DNA of 59,772 nt from Sphingomonadales bacterium (GTDB lineage: Bacteria > Pseudomonadota > Alphaproteobacteria > Sphingomonadales > Sphingomonadaceae): positions 1 through 59,772 of the forward strand of contig SEFZ01000027.1 of the NCBI GenBank assembly GCA_004173185.1, written 5' to 3'. Positions 40,704 to 48,747 of this stretch are shown one piece after another. The notes beneath the pieces were generated by a model that saw only the letters and a list, made by a program, of their open reading frames with translations, did no database searches and was not told the origin of the DNA. The first letter of the stretch is position 1; every line of letters begins with the position of its first letter. A program made the translations under genes and the position numbers.

Positions 40704-41461
40704 TCTGGCGGTGGACGATAGCAACTGCGCTGGCGCTCTCGGCGTGCAGCGCGGCCGATCTACTATCGTCCACCGCCCCACAGGAAGGCGCCCAATATCG
40801 TCAGGCCGCGCGCCAAATGTACCGGGCGGCCCTCAAAGAGAGCTGCCAGCACAAGCCTGAAACTCGCCGCGCGGTAGTGCTCGCGGCCGAAATCGCCCAG
40901 CTCCGCGCTTTTGAGGCCAAGGCCACGCGCCCCGCCGCCTCGCACCTCCGGAGTGCCCGTGAGGATCTCGAATATGAGCGCGATGTCGGCACGATCGGTT
41001 GCTGGGCCGATGACGATCCCGCCTTCGCGGCAAAGCATATCGAGATGGCGCGGGAGAATGTGCTTACCGACCTGAAAGAGCTCGGGCGCCTCGGCCCCGG
41101 GCTCCACAGCCTGAAGCCTTCAGCCGTCGACCCAGCAAAGGCCGCCGCCTTCCGCCTCCTCGTCCGCAACCTGATCGATGCAATGACCCCGCTCTGCGGA
41201 CCGCCCCGGGCGTATGCGCTGATGACCGAACTCGACAGCGAAGTCGCTCGCCTGCGCGATCGTCTCGCATCCACCGATTTTGCGGTCCATTTCGCCGTGG
41301 CGGAGGCCGACGCGAAAACACTCCGCAGTCAGACTACCGCGGAATGCGCCGATCCCGGCTCCGAGACACCTCAAACTGTTGAAGCCTTCGGTGTCAGCGT
41401 GCTGCGAACGATTCAGACCCAATCCGCCAAGATCGCCGCCGCCGCCGCCGCCGGCGTCTAA
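40700..41461 (+). CDS. Lipoprotein of unknown function, apparent CTG start
   Basis: A 253-residue predicted lipoprotein. No ATG, GTG or TTG lies in frame before the signal peptide. A CTG at 40700 overlaps the MFS stop as CTGA and has AGGGGA seven bases upstream. From it the protein reads (M)IWRWTIATALALSACSAAD, a good lipoprotein signal with lipobox LSAC. The mature part is helical with paired Cys (KESCQHK, TIGCWADDD, PLCGPPRAY, AECADPG). I know no family. The frame's GC3 and clean convergence with sodC support a real gene. A non-standard start or a short sequence error at the start are the two explanations. Confidence 0.7.
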   Translation: MIWRWTIATALALSACSAADLLSSTAPQEGAQYRQAARQMYRAALKESCQHKPETRRAVVLAAEIAQLRAFEAKATRPAASHLRSAREDLEYERDVGTIGCWADDDPAFAAKHIEMARENVLTDLKELGRLGPGLHSLKPSAVDPAKAAAFRLLVRNLIDAMTPLCGPPRAYALMTELDSEVARLRDRLASTDFAVHFAVAEADAKTLRSQTTAECADPGSETPQTVEAFGVSVLRTIQTQSAKIAAAAAAGV

Positions 41462-42004
41462 TCACATCGCCTGGAACACGCCACAGGCGATCCGGCCGCC
41501 CGAATTCCCTGAAGGGTCGGTCTTGTAATCGTCCGGGCCGGCATGGACGACCAGCGCCGCGCCATCCTCGTCCATCAGCCCGGCAAAGGTCGCGCCCTTG
41601 AGGATCAGCGTGACTTCGTCGCGGCCATCCTTGTCGGTGTGCAGATTGGGCAGATCACCCATATGCGGTCCTGCGGGGTTTTCCTTGCCATGCTGGTGCG
41701 CGGTCGGGTTCCAATGGCCGCCAGCCGTGGTGAAGCCCGGCGCCTCGCATTTGCCGGTGGTGTGGATATGCACGCCGTGCACGCCCTCGGCCACGCCCTT
41801 CACGCTCACGATCACGCGAATGTCGCCCTCAACCTCTTCGGCAATGCCGGTGCCGACCAGCGTGCCGTCCGCCATCTGGAGATCGGCCTGCGCCCGAAAC
41901 TTGCCCGCCATGTAGCGCGCATTCTTCTCAGTGGCGGTGCACCCCGCCAGCGCCAATCCTGCCAGCGTGACTCCCGCAATCGCTGCTACCGTCGTTCCGC
42001 GCAT
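41462..42004 (-). CDS. sodC: Cu/Zn superoxide dismutase, lipoprotein
   Basis: A 180-residue SodC. Signal MRGTTVAAIAGVTLAGLALAGC has a lipobox LAGC, so it is anchored in the envelope. Copper and zinc ligands are in GVHIHTTGKCEAPGF, GGHWNPTAHQHG, GPHMGDLPNL and ALVVHAGPDDY, and the disulfide is between Cys in GKCEAPG and RIACGVFQAM. It disproportionates periplasmic superoxide. It is convergent with and directly abuts the lipoprotein gene at 40700-41461. Confidence 0.96.
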   Translation of the reverse strand: MRGTTVAAIAGVTLAGLALAGCTATEKNARYMAGKFRAQADLQMADGTLVGTGIAEEVEGDIRVIVSVKGVAEGVHGVHIHTTGKCEAPGFTTAGGHWNPTAHQHGKENPAGPHMGDLPNLHTDKDGRDEVTLILKGATFAGLMDEDGAALVVHAGPDDYKTDPSGNSGGRIACGVFQAM

Positions 42005-42063
42005 GTCTCACTCCCGAATAAACTCTTAGGCACAATGAACCCCGCCGCGGGCGGTTCCAATGC

Positions 42064-43083
42064 TCAGCCCGGACAGGCTCCGTCCACCTTCCCGCTCACG
42101 CTGCCCACCCCCAGGATGATCTTGGCGCGCCGCTCAAAGGTCAGCGCCTGCCAGCGCCCGCTATTTCCTATCGCCGTCCTGCTTCTAATATATGTCAAAT
42201 GCAGCATCTCATAGGCTTCTGCGTCGATCCGCCCCGCGTCGATCATGCAGTTCCACGCGCGCCAGTTCCAATCGAAATCGCGCTGCACTCCGTCCTGATC
42301 GATCGTGCTGGACGATGCCCGATACCAGTCGAAGATCGCCCTTAGCCGATCCCAGCGCTGCCCCTCCGGCATCTTGCCCAGCTTGCCGCGCAGTCGCGCC
42401 AGATCCTCGTCCGCCGGGAAATAGCCCTGCTGGATCTTGGTATCCATCGCCCAGCGCACCTTGCGCCAGGTAATCTCCTGGCCCCGGAACACGCGCAGCA
42501 GATCGAGCCGCAACTCCTCGAGCAGCGCGACATAGGCATCGGCCTGAACCTGGATCATGCTGTCGCTCTCGAAGATCGCGGTCAGCTCGGCGGTGAGCAC
42601 GGGGTTCAGCCGCCCGTCCGCTCCATGCGCCGCCAATATCCCCGCCCGGCATTTCGCGCGCACGGGCTTCGCCATGCAATCGCGCGAGAACAGCAATTTC
42701 CCATAGACCGGCGCCAGACCTTTACGCGTCCGCCCGAATTTCCCGCGCAGTTGCTTCTTCCACGCCCCCAGCACCGGCTGGAGGCTGCCCGTCCCGTAAT
42801 TCCACTGGCTCATCCCCACCGAGATCAACTGGCTGTCGAAATTGCGCGCCGGCGTCGCCCAGCAGCCCGAAGTCTCGGGGATCGAAGTCTCGCGCATCAG
42901 CGCGAATACTTCCTTCCGCCCCAGCGAAATCTCCGCCAGCCGCGCGGCACTCTCCGGCGCGATCGTGACAAAGGGAAGCTCGCTTACCTGCCGACACACC
43001 GGAGCCACAGCCACGGGCGCCGCATTTTGCGCAAGCGCTCCCCCCGGCATCGCCAGCATCACCCCGATCAGCCACCGCAGCAT
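42064..43083 (-). CDS. Secreted protein, possible lysozyme/chitosanase-like fold
   Basis: A 339-residue protein with a Sec signal (MLRWLIGVMLAMPGGALAQ). Cys in VCRQVSE, SGCWATPA, RDCMAKPVRAKCRA, NCMID and GACPG suggest disulfides. SQLISVGMSQWNYGTGSLQP resembles the glycine-containing start of some chitosanase- or lysozyme-like domains, with a Trp/Glu-rich helical remainder. This is a weak impression; no catalytic Glu pair can be assigned with confidence. ATG 43083 (GGGAG seven bases upstream) is preferred to GTG 43089. Function is unknown. Confidence 0.6.
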   Translation of the reverse strand: MLRWLIGVMLAMPGGALAQNAAPVAVAPVCRQVSELPFVTIAPESAARLAEISLGRKEVFALMRETSIPETSGCWATPARNFDSQLISVGMSQWNYGTGSLQPVLGAWKKQLRGKFGRTRKGLAPVYGKLLFSRDCMAKPVRAKCRAGILAAHGADGRLNPVLTAELTAIFESDSMIQVQADAYVALLEELRLDLLRVFRGQEITWRKVRWAMDTKIQQGYFPADEDLARLRGKLGKMPEGQRWDRLRAIFDWYRASSSTIDQDGVQRDFDWNWRAWNCMIDAGRIDAEAYEMLHLTYIRSRTAIGNSGRWQALTFERRAKIILGVGSVSGKVDGACPG

Positions 43084-43312
43084 CCGCACTCTCCCGCTTC
43101 CCCTCCCGAGCCTAAGCGGGCGGGATCAGCGAGACAACGCCCTGCCGTGCGCCACGATTGGCTCGACCCAGCCGTGCAAAGTCCGAATGCGTCCGCGGCC
43201 GCGACTGGCACGAACTCCTGCTCCCCGTCCAAAGGAGCAAACCAGCGATCGGGCGATTTCCTACATTGGAAGAGCCCAAATCAGGGAAAGAAGCCAGATC
43301 AGGCGCGCGGCA

Positions 43313-43343
43313 TTTCCGGCGGCGCAAGCCGGACCGCCGGAAA
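43313..43343. terminator. 10-bp inverted repeat after the secreted protein gene
   Basis: TTTCCGGCGG (43313-43322) pairs perfectly with CCGCCGGAAA (43334-43343) across an 11-base loop, 24 bases beyond the stop at 43367. No T-tract follows on the minus strand, so it is a weak terminator candidate. Confidence 0.35.
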
Positions 43344-43366
43344 GCAGCCGGGTCTCCAGTCTTCGA

Positions 43367-43714
43367 TCAGGCGGACCAGGTCTCGCGGCAATTCGCCAGA
43401 AATTGCTTGGACTCGTCGACCGACGCCAGGCCGAGGATTTCCTCCCAATCCTTCATCGACTTGGCGAACTTCTCATCGGTGTCGTCGCCATTGATCGGCG
43501 CAAGTTCCTTGGCCTTGGCCATCGCCTGCTCCGCCATCTGCAGATTGTCGTCGCCACCGGCGGCTTTCAACACCAGGATGCAGCCCTGTGCGTCCTGATA
43601 CGCTTGGGCCTGTTCCGGCGTGGCATCCTGACCGTCCGCATATTGTGCAATTGCAGGCGAGATCAGCGCAAACAGCGCCGTTGCCAGCACTGCCGGAAGT
43701 GTCAGAGATTTCAT
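43367..43714 (-). CDS. Small secreted protein, unknown
   Basis: A 115-residue protein with signal MKSLTLPAVLATALFALISPAIA and an acidic helical mature part with two Cys (AQGCILVLKAAGG, LANCRETWSA), probably a disulfide, around QMAEQAMAKAKELAPINGDD. It is exported to the periplasm or outside. ATG 43714 has AAGGA upstream. A 10-bp inverted repeat lies at 43313-43343, downstream of its stop. Family not recognised. Confidence 0.65.
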   Translation of the reverse strand: MKSLTLPAVLATALFALISPAIAQYADGQDATPEQAQAYQDAQGCILVLKAAGGDDNLQMAEQAMAKAKELAPINGDDTDEKFAKSMKDWEEILGLASVDESKQFLANCRETWSA

Positions 43715-43746
43715 CGGTGTTGATCCTTCCAAATGAGCATTAGCTA

Positions 43747-43786
43747 TAAAAACAGGCGCGCGGCGCCTCCCCGCGCCGCGCGCCTG
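43747..43786 (-). terminator. Rho-independent terminator of the gene at 43791-44099
   Basis: A 14-bp stem (43753-43766/43773-43786) is followed on the minus strand by TTTTTAT. It begins five bases after the stop codon. This is a strong terminator. Confidence 0.88.
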
Positions 43787-43790
43787 GCCG

Positions 43791-44099
43791 TCAGCCAGCG
43801 CATACCGCCTTGCCCAGCACCACGTCGAACTGGCGCGCCCCTACCATGCCTTCGGGCAGCGCCTTGCCGACGATCTTCGCATCGAGAACGCATTTACCGG
43901 CTTTCACGCGGTACAGATCCTTGCTCACGTAAAGTACCTGCTCGATCAGCGCGTCCTGCGGGAACGCCGCGACCAGATCGTCATGATTGACGATCGCCTT
44001 GATTTCGACCGCGCGCTGATATGCCGGCGGCAGTTCGGCCAGCGCCGGCGTGGCGATGGAAAAAACGGCAGCAGCGGTAACCAGCTTGATGATTTTCAT
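43791..44099 (-). CDS. Small secreted protein, unknown
   Basis: A 102-residue protein with signal MKIIKLVTAAAVFSIATPALA. The mature domain (PPAYQRAVEIKAIVNHDDLV, LYVSKDLYRVKAGKCVLDAK, KAVCAG) has two Cys and an alpha/beta look. ATG 44099 has GAGGA upstream. The strong terminator marks it as its own unit. I recognise no family; the Tyr-Arg-Val-Lys-Ala-Gly pattern might be a small inhibitor-like or binding fold, which is a guess. Confidence 0.65.
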   Translation of the reverse strand: MKIIKLVTAAAVFSIATPALAELPPAYQRAVEIKAIVNHDDLVAAFPQDALIEQVLYVSKDLYRVKAGKCVLDAKIVGKALPEGMVGARQFDVVLGKAVCAG

Positions 44100-44259
44100 G
44101 AAAATCTTCCTCAGTTGAAACGAAGGTGCGCTTAATCGCGGAGCGATACAGCGATCCAAAGAAAGGCCGATAAATTACTCGAATTATAGCAGAAATAATC
44201 TTGTCCGATGGGCGCGGATATGCACCCCACCCTCCAGCTTGAAAATTGAATTCGGCGGT

Positions 44260-45204
44260 ATGCCCAAAGATGTTACCGGCCCCGTTGCCGCACCGGATGC
44301 CGGCCTGATCTTTCGCACCTATGATGCCGCATCGCTAACCGTGATGGATCGGTTTCAGGATAGTCTGGCCCTGTCCGCTCAGGAATTGCTGCAAACGCAT
44401 GCGGCGCTGCCCCGCGAAGTGCATTATGTCGCCGATCTCCGGCGCTGGCTGCTTAGCCAGGCCACGATCGCGATTCATTTCCAACATCGGCTGGATCGGC
44501 GCTCGCCGCCAATATCGCCGGGGCGTCTGATGCAGGTTCTGTGCGACACCAAAATCGCATCGCGCAACACGATCGGCACCTTCCTTTCGGAGATGAACCG
44601 ATATGATTTCATCGCACCCATCTCCAGCCACGATAGACGCAGACGCGAATTTCAGGCGACGCCGAAAAGCGAAGCGCTGATCCGGCACTATTTTGAGATA
44701 CATCTGCGATCGCTGGACGGTATCGATGGGGGGCGGCGCCATGCCATCTTCCGCCACTATCCCGAACTGCTCCCAACCGCGCAATCCGCTTTCGCAAACC
44801 GGCTTTGCGAGACGCGGGAATGGCATGATCCGGCGCACAGCATCGCCAGATTTGTTCGGTCGGATTCGGGCAGCAGCGTGCTGCATGATCTGGTGTCGAG
44901 CGCGCCCGGAGAGGCTGTTCTTTCCGACACGCCGATTTGGATCGGTGAAGTGTCGCCGGTCGCTTTCTCCAGAAAATATCGGATTTCCCGAATGCATGTC
45001 GCGCGCCTTTTCGGCGAAGCGCGGGCGGCGGGGCTGATGGGGTGGGCAAAGAGCAGCAATCGCGGTGCATGCTGGATATCGCCCAGGCTGGTCCACGATT
45101 ACCGGCACTGGCAGGCGCTGAAGCTGGCGGCGGTTTCACACGCTTTCCACGACGCTGCGGCAATGCATGCCGCGGGTCAGGCCCCACAGCCGCAATCGGT
45201 GTGA
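44260..45204 (+). CDS. Putative DNA-binding protein with two winged-helix regions
   Basis: A 314-residue cytoplasmic protein. Its first HTH-like region is LMQVLCDTKIASRNTIGTFL followed by a wing DFIAPISSHDRRRREFQATP. A second lies near the C-terminus: FSRKYRISRMHVARLFGEAR. No sensor domain is recognisable. ATG 44260 is chosen; a TTG at 44239 would add seven residues. Third-position GC is lower than in its neighbours. It sits 205 bases upstream of acnA on the same strand, so it may regulate it, but nothing shows this directly. I recognise no named family. Confidence 0.65.
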   Translation: MPKDVTGPVAAPDAGLIFRTYDAASLTVMDRFQDSLALSAQELLQTHAALPREVHYVADLRRWLLSQATIAIHFQHRLDRRSPPISPGRLMQVLCDTKIASRNTIGTFLSEMNRYDFIAPISSHDRRRREFQATPKSEALIRHYFEIHLRSLDGIDGGRRHAIFRHYPELLPTAQSAFANRLCETREWHDPAHSIARFVRSDSGSSVLHDLVSSAPGEAVLSDTPIWIGEVSPVAFSRKYRISRMHVARLFGEARAAGLMGWAKSSNRGACWISPRLVHDYRHWQALKLAAVSHAFHDAAAMHAAGQAPQPQSV

Positions 45205-45409
45205 ACACAGTCGGCGCGATTGCGCCCGGCCGGCATGGGGCAACGGCACACGCTCGCTGTACAACCTCCCCTTCCCCCCGCCCCCCTCTCGCGCTAAGGC
45301 GCTCCCGACTCTTCGCATCCGCAGCACTGGCGTGCTCGCGCGGGCTGCCTAAGCCCGCCTCCCCGTCCGCCCGCTGCGAAGGCACACACAGGGAAGGACC
45401 CGCGCCAAA

Positions 45410-48079
45410 ATGACCGCAGTCGGCAATAATAGCCTTGGAACCCGCGACACGCTCAGCGTCGGCGACAACACCTATAGCTTCTACTCGCTGCCCAAGGCCG
45501 CGGCGAAGCTCGGCGATATCAGCCGCCTGCCGTTCAGCATGAAGGTGCTGCTCGAAAACATGTTGCGCTTCGAGGATGGCAAGACCGTCACGCGCGAAGA
45601 CGCACAGGCGATCGTGGACTGGCAGAAGGATGCCCGCTCGAACCGCGAGATCCAGTATCGCCCCGCACGCGTGCTGATGCAGGATTTCACGGGCGTGCCT
45701 TGCGTGGTCGATCTGGCGGCGATGCGCGATGCGATCACCAAGCTCGGCGGTGATGCGGCCAAGATCAATCCGCAGGTTCCCGTTCACCTCGTCATCGATC
45801 ACTCGGTGATGGTCGACGAGTTCGGCACGCCCAAGGCGTTCACCGATAACGTCGAGCTCGAATATGAGCGCAATGCCGAGCGCTATGAGTTCCTGAAATG
45901 GGGATCGAAGGCGCTCGACAATTTCTCGGTCGTGCCTCCCGGCACCGGCATCTGCCATCAGGTGAACCTCGAATATATCGCGCATTCGGTCTGGTCGTCG
46001 AAGGACAATGCGGGCGACACCGTCGCGTATCCGGATACGCTGGTCGGCACCGACAGCCACACCACGATGGTCAATGGCATGGGCGTGCTCGGCTGGGGCG
46101 TGGGCGGCATTGAGGCGGAAGCCGCGATGCTCGGCCAGCCGGTCTCGATGCTGATCCCCGAAGTCGTCGGCTTCAAGCTCACCGGCGCACTTGCCGAGGG
46201 CATCACCGCAACCGATCTGGTACTCACCGTCACGCAGATGCTGCGCGCCAAGGGCGTGGTTGGCCGCTTCGTCGAGTTTTACGGCCCGGGCCTGCCTGCG
46301 ATGACGCTGGCGGATCGCGCGACCATCGCCAACATGGCGCCCGAATATGGCGCGACCTGCGGCTTCTTCCCGATCGACGAAAAGACCATGGACTATCTGC
46401 GCCTCACCGCGCGTCCGGGCGATACGATCGAGCTGGTCGAGGCGTACGCCAAGGCACAGGGCATGTGGTACGATGCCTCGCTGCCCGATCCGATCTTCAC
46501 CGATACGCTCGAACTCGACATGTCGAGCGTGAAGCCCAGCCTCGCCGGCCCGAAGCGCCCGCAGGATCGCGTCAGCCTCGATGCCGTGGACGAAGTGTTC
46601 AACGGCGATCTGCTCAAGGTCTATAAGAAGGACCGTCCGGCGCGCGTCGCAGTCGAAGGCCGGGATCATGACATTGGCGATGGTGACGTCGTGATCGCCG
46701 CGATCACTTCATGCACCAACACGTCGAACCCCTCGGTGCTGATCGCTGCTGGTCTGGTCGCGCGCAAGGCGCGGGCATTGGGCCTGACGCGCAAGCCCTG
46801 GGTCAAAACGTCGCTGGCCCCCGGCTCGCAGGTCGTGACCGATTATCTCGACAAGGCAGGTCTTTCGGAAGATCTCAACGCCATCGGCTTCAATCTGGTC
46901 GGCTATGGCTGCACCACCTGCATCGGCAATTCGGGTCCGCTGGCGGAGTCGATTTCGGCTGCGATCAACGGCAATGATATCGTCGCGGCGTCGGTGCTAT
47001 CGGGCAACCGCAACTTCGAAGGCCGCGTGTCGCCGGACGTCCGCGCAAACTTCCTCGCCTCGCCGCCGCTCGTTGTGGCGTACGCGCTCAAGGGCACCGT
47101 GACCGAGGACATGTACGAGACGCCGCTGGGCGAAGGCACCGATGGCCCCGTCTACCTCAAGGACGTCTGGCCCTCGAACCAGGAAGTCTCGGACCTGATG
47201 GCCGCCAACATCGACGACCACATGTTCCGCTCGCGCTACGCCAATGTCTACGCCGGCGACGAACACTGGCGCAAAATCGAAGTCGAAGGTTCGGACACGT
47301 ACCGCTGGCCCGCGAGCAGCACCTATATTCACAACCCGCCCTATTTTGAGGGCATGACGATGACCCCCGCCCCGGTGCAGGACATCATCGAAGCCAAGCC
47401 GCTTGCGATCCTCGGTGATTCGATCACCACCGATCACATCTCGCCGGCCGGCTCGATCAAGGCGGACAGCCCTGCGGGTACGTTCCTTCAGGAGCATCAG
47501 GTCAACCGCAAGGACTTCAACAGCTACGGCGCGCGCCGCGGCAATGATGAAGTGATGGTTCGCGGCACCTTCGCCAACATCCGCATCAAGAACGAGATGG
47601 TCCCCGGCATCGAAGGCGGCATGACGCGCTATGGCGGTCAGGTCATGCCGATCTATGATGCAGCAATGCGCCACAAGGCCGATGGCACGCCGCTGGTGAT
47701 CATCGCAGGCAAGGAATATGGCACCGGCTCGTCGCGCGACTGGGCAGCCAAGGGCACCAATCTGCTCGGCGTCCGCGCCGTGATCACCGAGAGCTTCGAG
47801 CGTATTCACCGCTCGAACCTCGTCGGCATGGGCATCGTTCCGCTCCAGTTCGCCGAAGGCCTCAGCCGTGAGAGCCTGAAGCTCAAGGGCAGCGATCTCT
47901 ACACGATCAAGGACGTCGCCAAGCTGCGCCCGCGTCAGGACGTCGAAGTCACGGTCACCCGCGAGGACGGCACCGTTGAGACCTTCATGACCCGCTGCCG
48001 CATCGATACCGTCAACGAGCTGGAATATTTCCTGCACGGCGGCATCTTGCAGTACGTCCTGCGCAACCTCGCAGCCTGA
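45410..48079 (+). CDS. acnA: Aconitate hydratase A
   Basis: An 889-residue aconitase of the TCA cycle that interconverts citrate and isocitrate. The 4Fe-4S ligands are Cys in SCTNTSNPSVLIA and in YGCTTCIGNSGPL. FTGVPCVVDLAAMRDA, GTDSHTTMVNGMGVLGWGVG and GSSRDWAAKGTNLLG are further hallmarks. Length is typical of AcnA. AAGGAC precedes ATG 45410. It ends at a strong terminator shared with the convergent FKBP gene. Confidence 0.98.
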   Translation: MTAVGNNSLGTRDTLSVGDNTYSFYSLPKAAAKLGDISRLPFSMKVLLENMLRFEDGKTVTREDAQAIVDWQKDARSNREIQYRPARVLMQDFTGVPCVVDLAAMRDAITKLGGDAAKINPQVPVHLVIDHSVMVDEFGTPKAFTDNVELEYERNAERYEFLKWGSKALDNFSVVPPGTGICHQVNLEYIAHSVWSSKDNAGDTVAYPDTLVGTDSHTTMVNGMGVLGWGVGGIEAEAAMLGQPVSMLIPEVVGFKLTGALAEGITATDLVLTVTQMLRAKGVVGRFVEFYGPGLPAMTLADRATIANMAPEYGATCGFFPIDEKTMDYLRLTARPGDTIELVEAYAKAQGMWYDASLPDPIFTDTLELDMSSVKPSLAGPKRPQDRVSLDAVDEVFNGDLLKVYKKDRPARVAVEGRDHDIGDGDVVIAAITSCTNTSNPSVLIAAGLVARKARALGLTRKPWVKTSLAPGSQVVTDYLDKAGLSEDLNAIGFNLVGYGCTTCIGNSGPLAESISAAINGNDIVAASVLSGNRNFEGRVSPDVRANFLASPPLVVAYALKGTVTEDMYETPLGEGTDGPVYLKDVWPSNQEVSDLMAANIDDHMFRSRYANVYAGDEHWRKIEVEGSDTYRWPASSTYIHNPPYFEGMTMTPAPVQDIIEAKPLAILGDSITTDHISPAGSIKADSPAGTFLQEHQVNRKDFNSYGARRGNDEVMVRGTFANIRIKNEMVPGIEGGMTRYGGQVMPIYDAAMRHKADGTPLVIIAGKEYGTGSSRDWAAKGTNLLGVRAVITESFERIHRSNLVGMGIVPLQFAEGLSRESLKLKGSDLYTIKDVAKLRPRQDVEVTVTREDGTVETFMTRCRIDTVNELEYFLHGGILQYVLRNLAA

Positions 48080-48101
48080 TCGAAGGCAACCGAAAGAAAA
48101 A

Positions 48102-48139
48102 GGGGCGCTCCACCAGACCGGTGGAGCGCCCCTTTTCTT
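48102..48139. terminator. Bidirectional terminator between acnA and the FKBP gene
   Basis: A 13-bp perfect stem (48102-48114/48120-48132) with loop AGACC is followed by TTTTCTTT on the plus strand and by TTTTTCTTTC on the minus strand. It serves both convergent genes. Confidence 0.93.
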
Positions 48140-48157
48140 TGCTCTCGGGAAAGCGCG

Positions 48158-48637
48158 TTATGCGCCTTCGAAGCCGATCAGCTCGATCTTGAAGAACAAG
48201 GTCGCGCCGCCAGGAATTTCCCCGCGCGTGATCGGGCCATAGCCAACCTCGGCGGGCACTGCGATTTCGAAGACATCGCCCACGCCCATCAGCGGCACCG
48301 CGATCTGCCAGCCCTCGATAAGGTCGCTGAGCGGGAAGGTCGCCGGTTCGCCGCGCTTATATGAGCTGTCAAATTCAAGGCCGGTGGTCAGCGTGCCGGC
48401 ATAATGCAGCGTCACGGTGTCGGCCACGGTCGGATGCTTGCCCGTGCCATCGCCCTTGATCCGCCGCCAGCGCACGCCGCCAGCAGCAGTCTGCCAGCCG
48501 TCGGTAACCTTCAGATTGTTCAGCGCCGTCGACTGCCGCAGGCTCCAGTCCGGATCCTGCGACGGATCGGCCTGTTGCGCGCACGCGCCCGTGCTCCACA
48601 GCAGCGCCAGCGCGCCAATCGTCATCAAACGCTTCAC
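48158..48637 (-). CDS. FKBP-type peptidyl-prolyl isomerase, secreted lipoprotein-like
   Basis: A 159-residue protein. A signal with lipobox-like TGAC (WSTGACAQQ) leads to an FKBP domain: VTLHYAGTLTTGLEFDSSYK, FPLSDLIEGWQIAVPLMGVG, and VPAEVGYGPITRGEIPGGATLFFKIELI. It catalyses proline cis-trans isomerisation in the envelope. ATG 48643 has AGGAGG only one base ahead, but GTG 48637 sits seven bases from that site and is the better start. It is convergent with acnA. Confidence 0.9.
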   Translation of the reverse strand: MKRLMTIGALALLWSTGACAQQADPSQDPDWSLRQSTALNNLKVTDGWQTAAGGVRWRRIKGDGTGKHPTVADTVTLHYAGTLTTGLEFDSSYKRGEPATFPLSDLIEGWQIAVPLMGVGDVFEIAVPAEVGYGPITRGEIPGGATLFFKIELIGFEGA

Positions 48638-48692
48638 AATCATACCTCCTGGAAGTCCTCGGCCTCGCTTAGCGATCTCAGCGGCCGCTCAC

Positions 48693-48724
48693 AAGAAAAC
48701 GGCGGCTCCGGATGGAGCCGCCGT
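48693..48724 (-). terminator. Rho-independent terminator of the TonB receptor gene
   Basis: An 11-bp stem ACGGCGGCTCC/GGAGCCGCCGT (48699-48709/48714-48724) is followed on the minus strand by TTTTCTT. It lies 24 bases beyond the stop at 48748. Confidence 0.9.
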
Positions 48725-48747
48725 CAAAGTTTGCGAGGTAAGCTGAA

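Noticed and set aside
45267..45292. Pyrimidine-rich tract before acnA
   Set aside because: A C-rich run in a short gap; no repeat partner or known motif.
44609..46669. 686-codon minus-strand frame
   Set aside because: It runs opposite the start of acnA and the upstream gene and lacks family motifs; high-GC genes commonly leave such open antisense frames.
46997..48037. 346-codon minus-strand frame opposite acnA
   Set aside because: It is an antisense shadow of acnA, with no ribosome binding site or domain.
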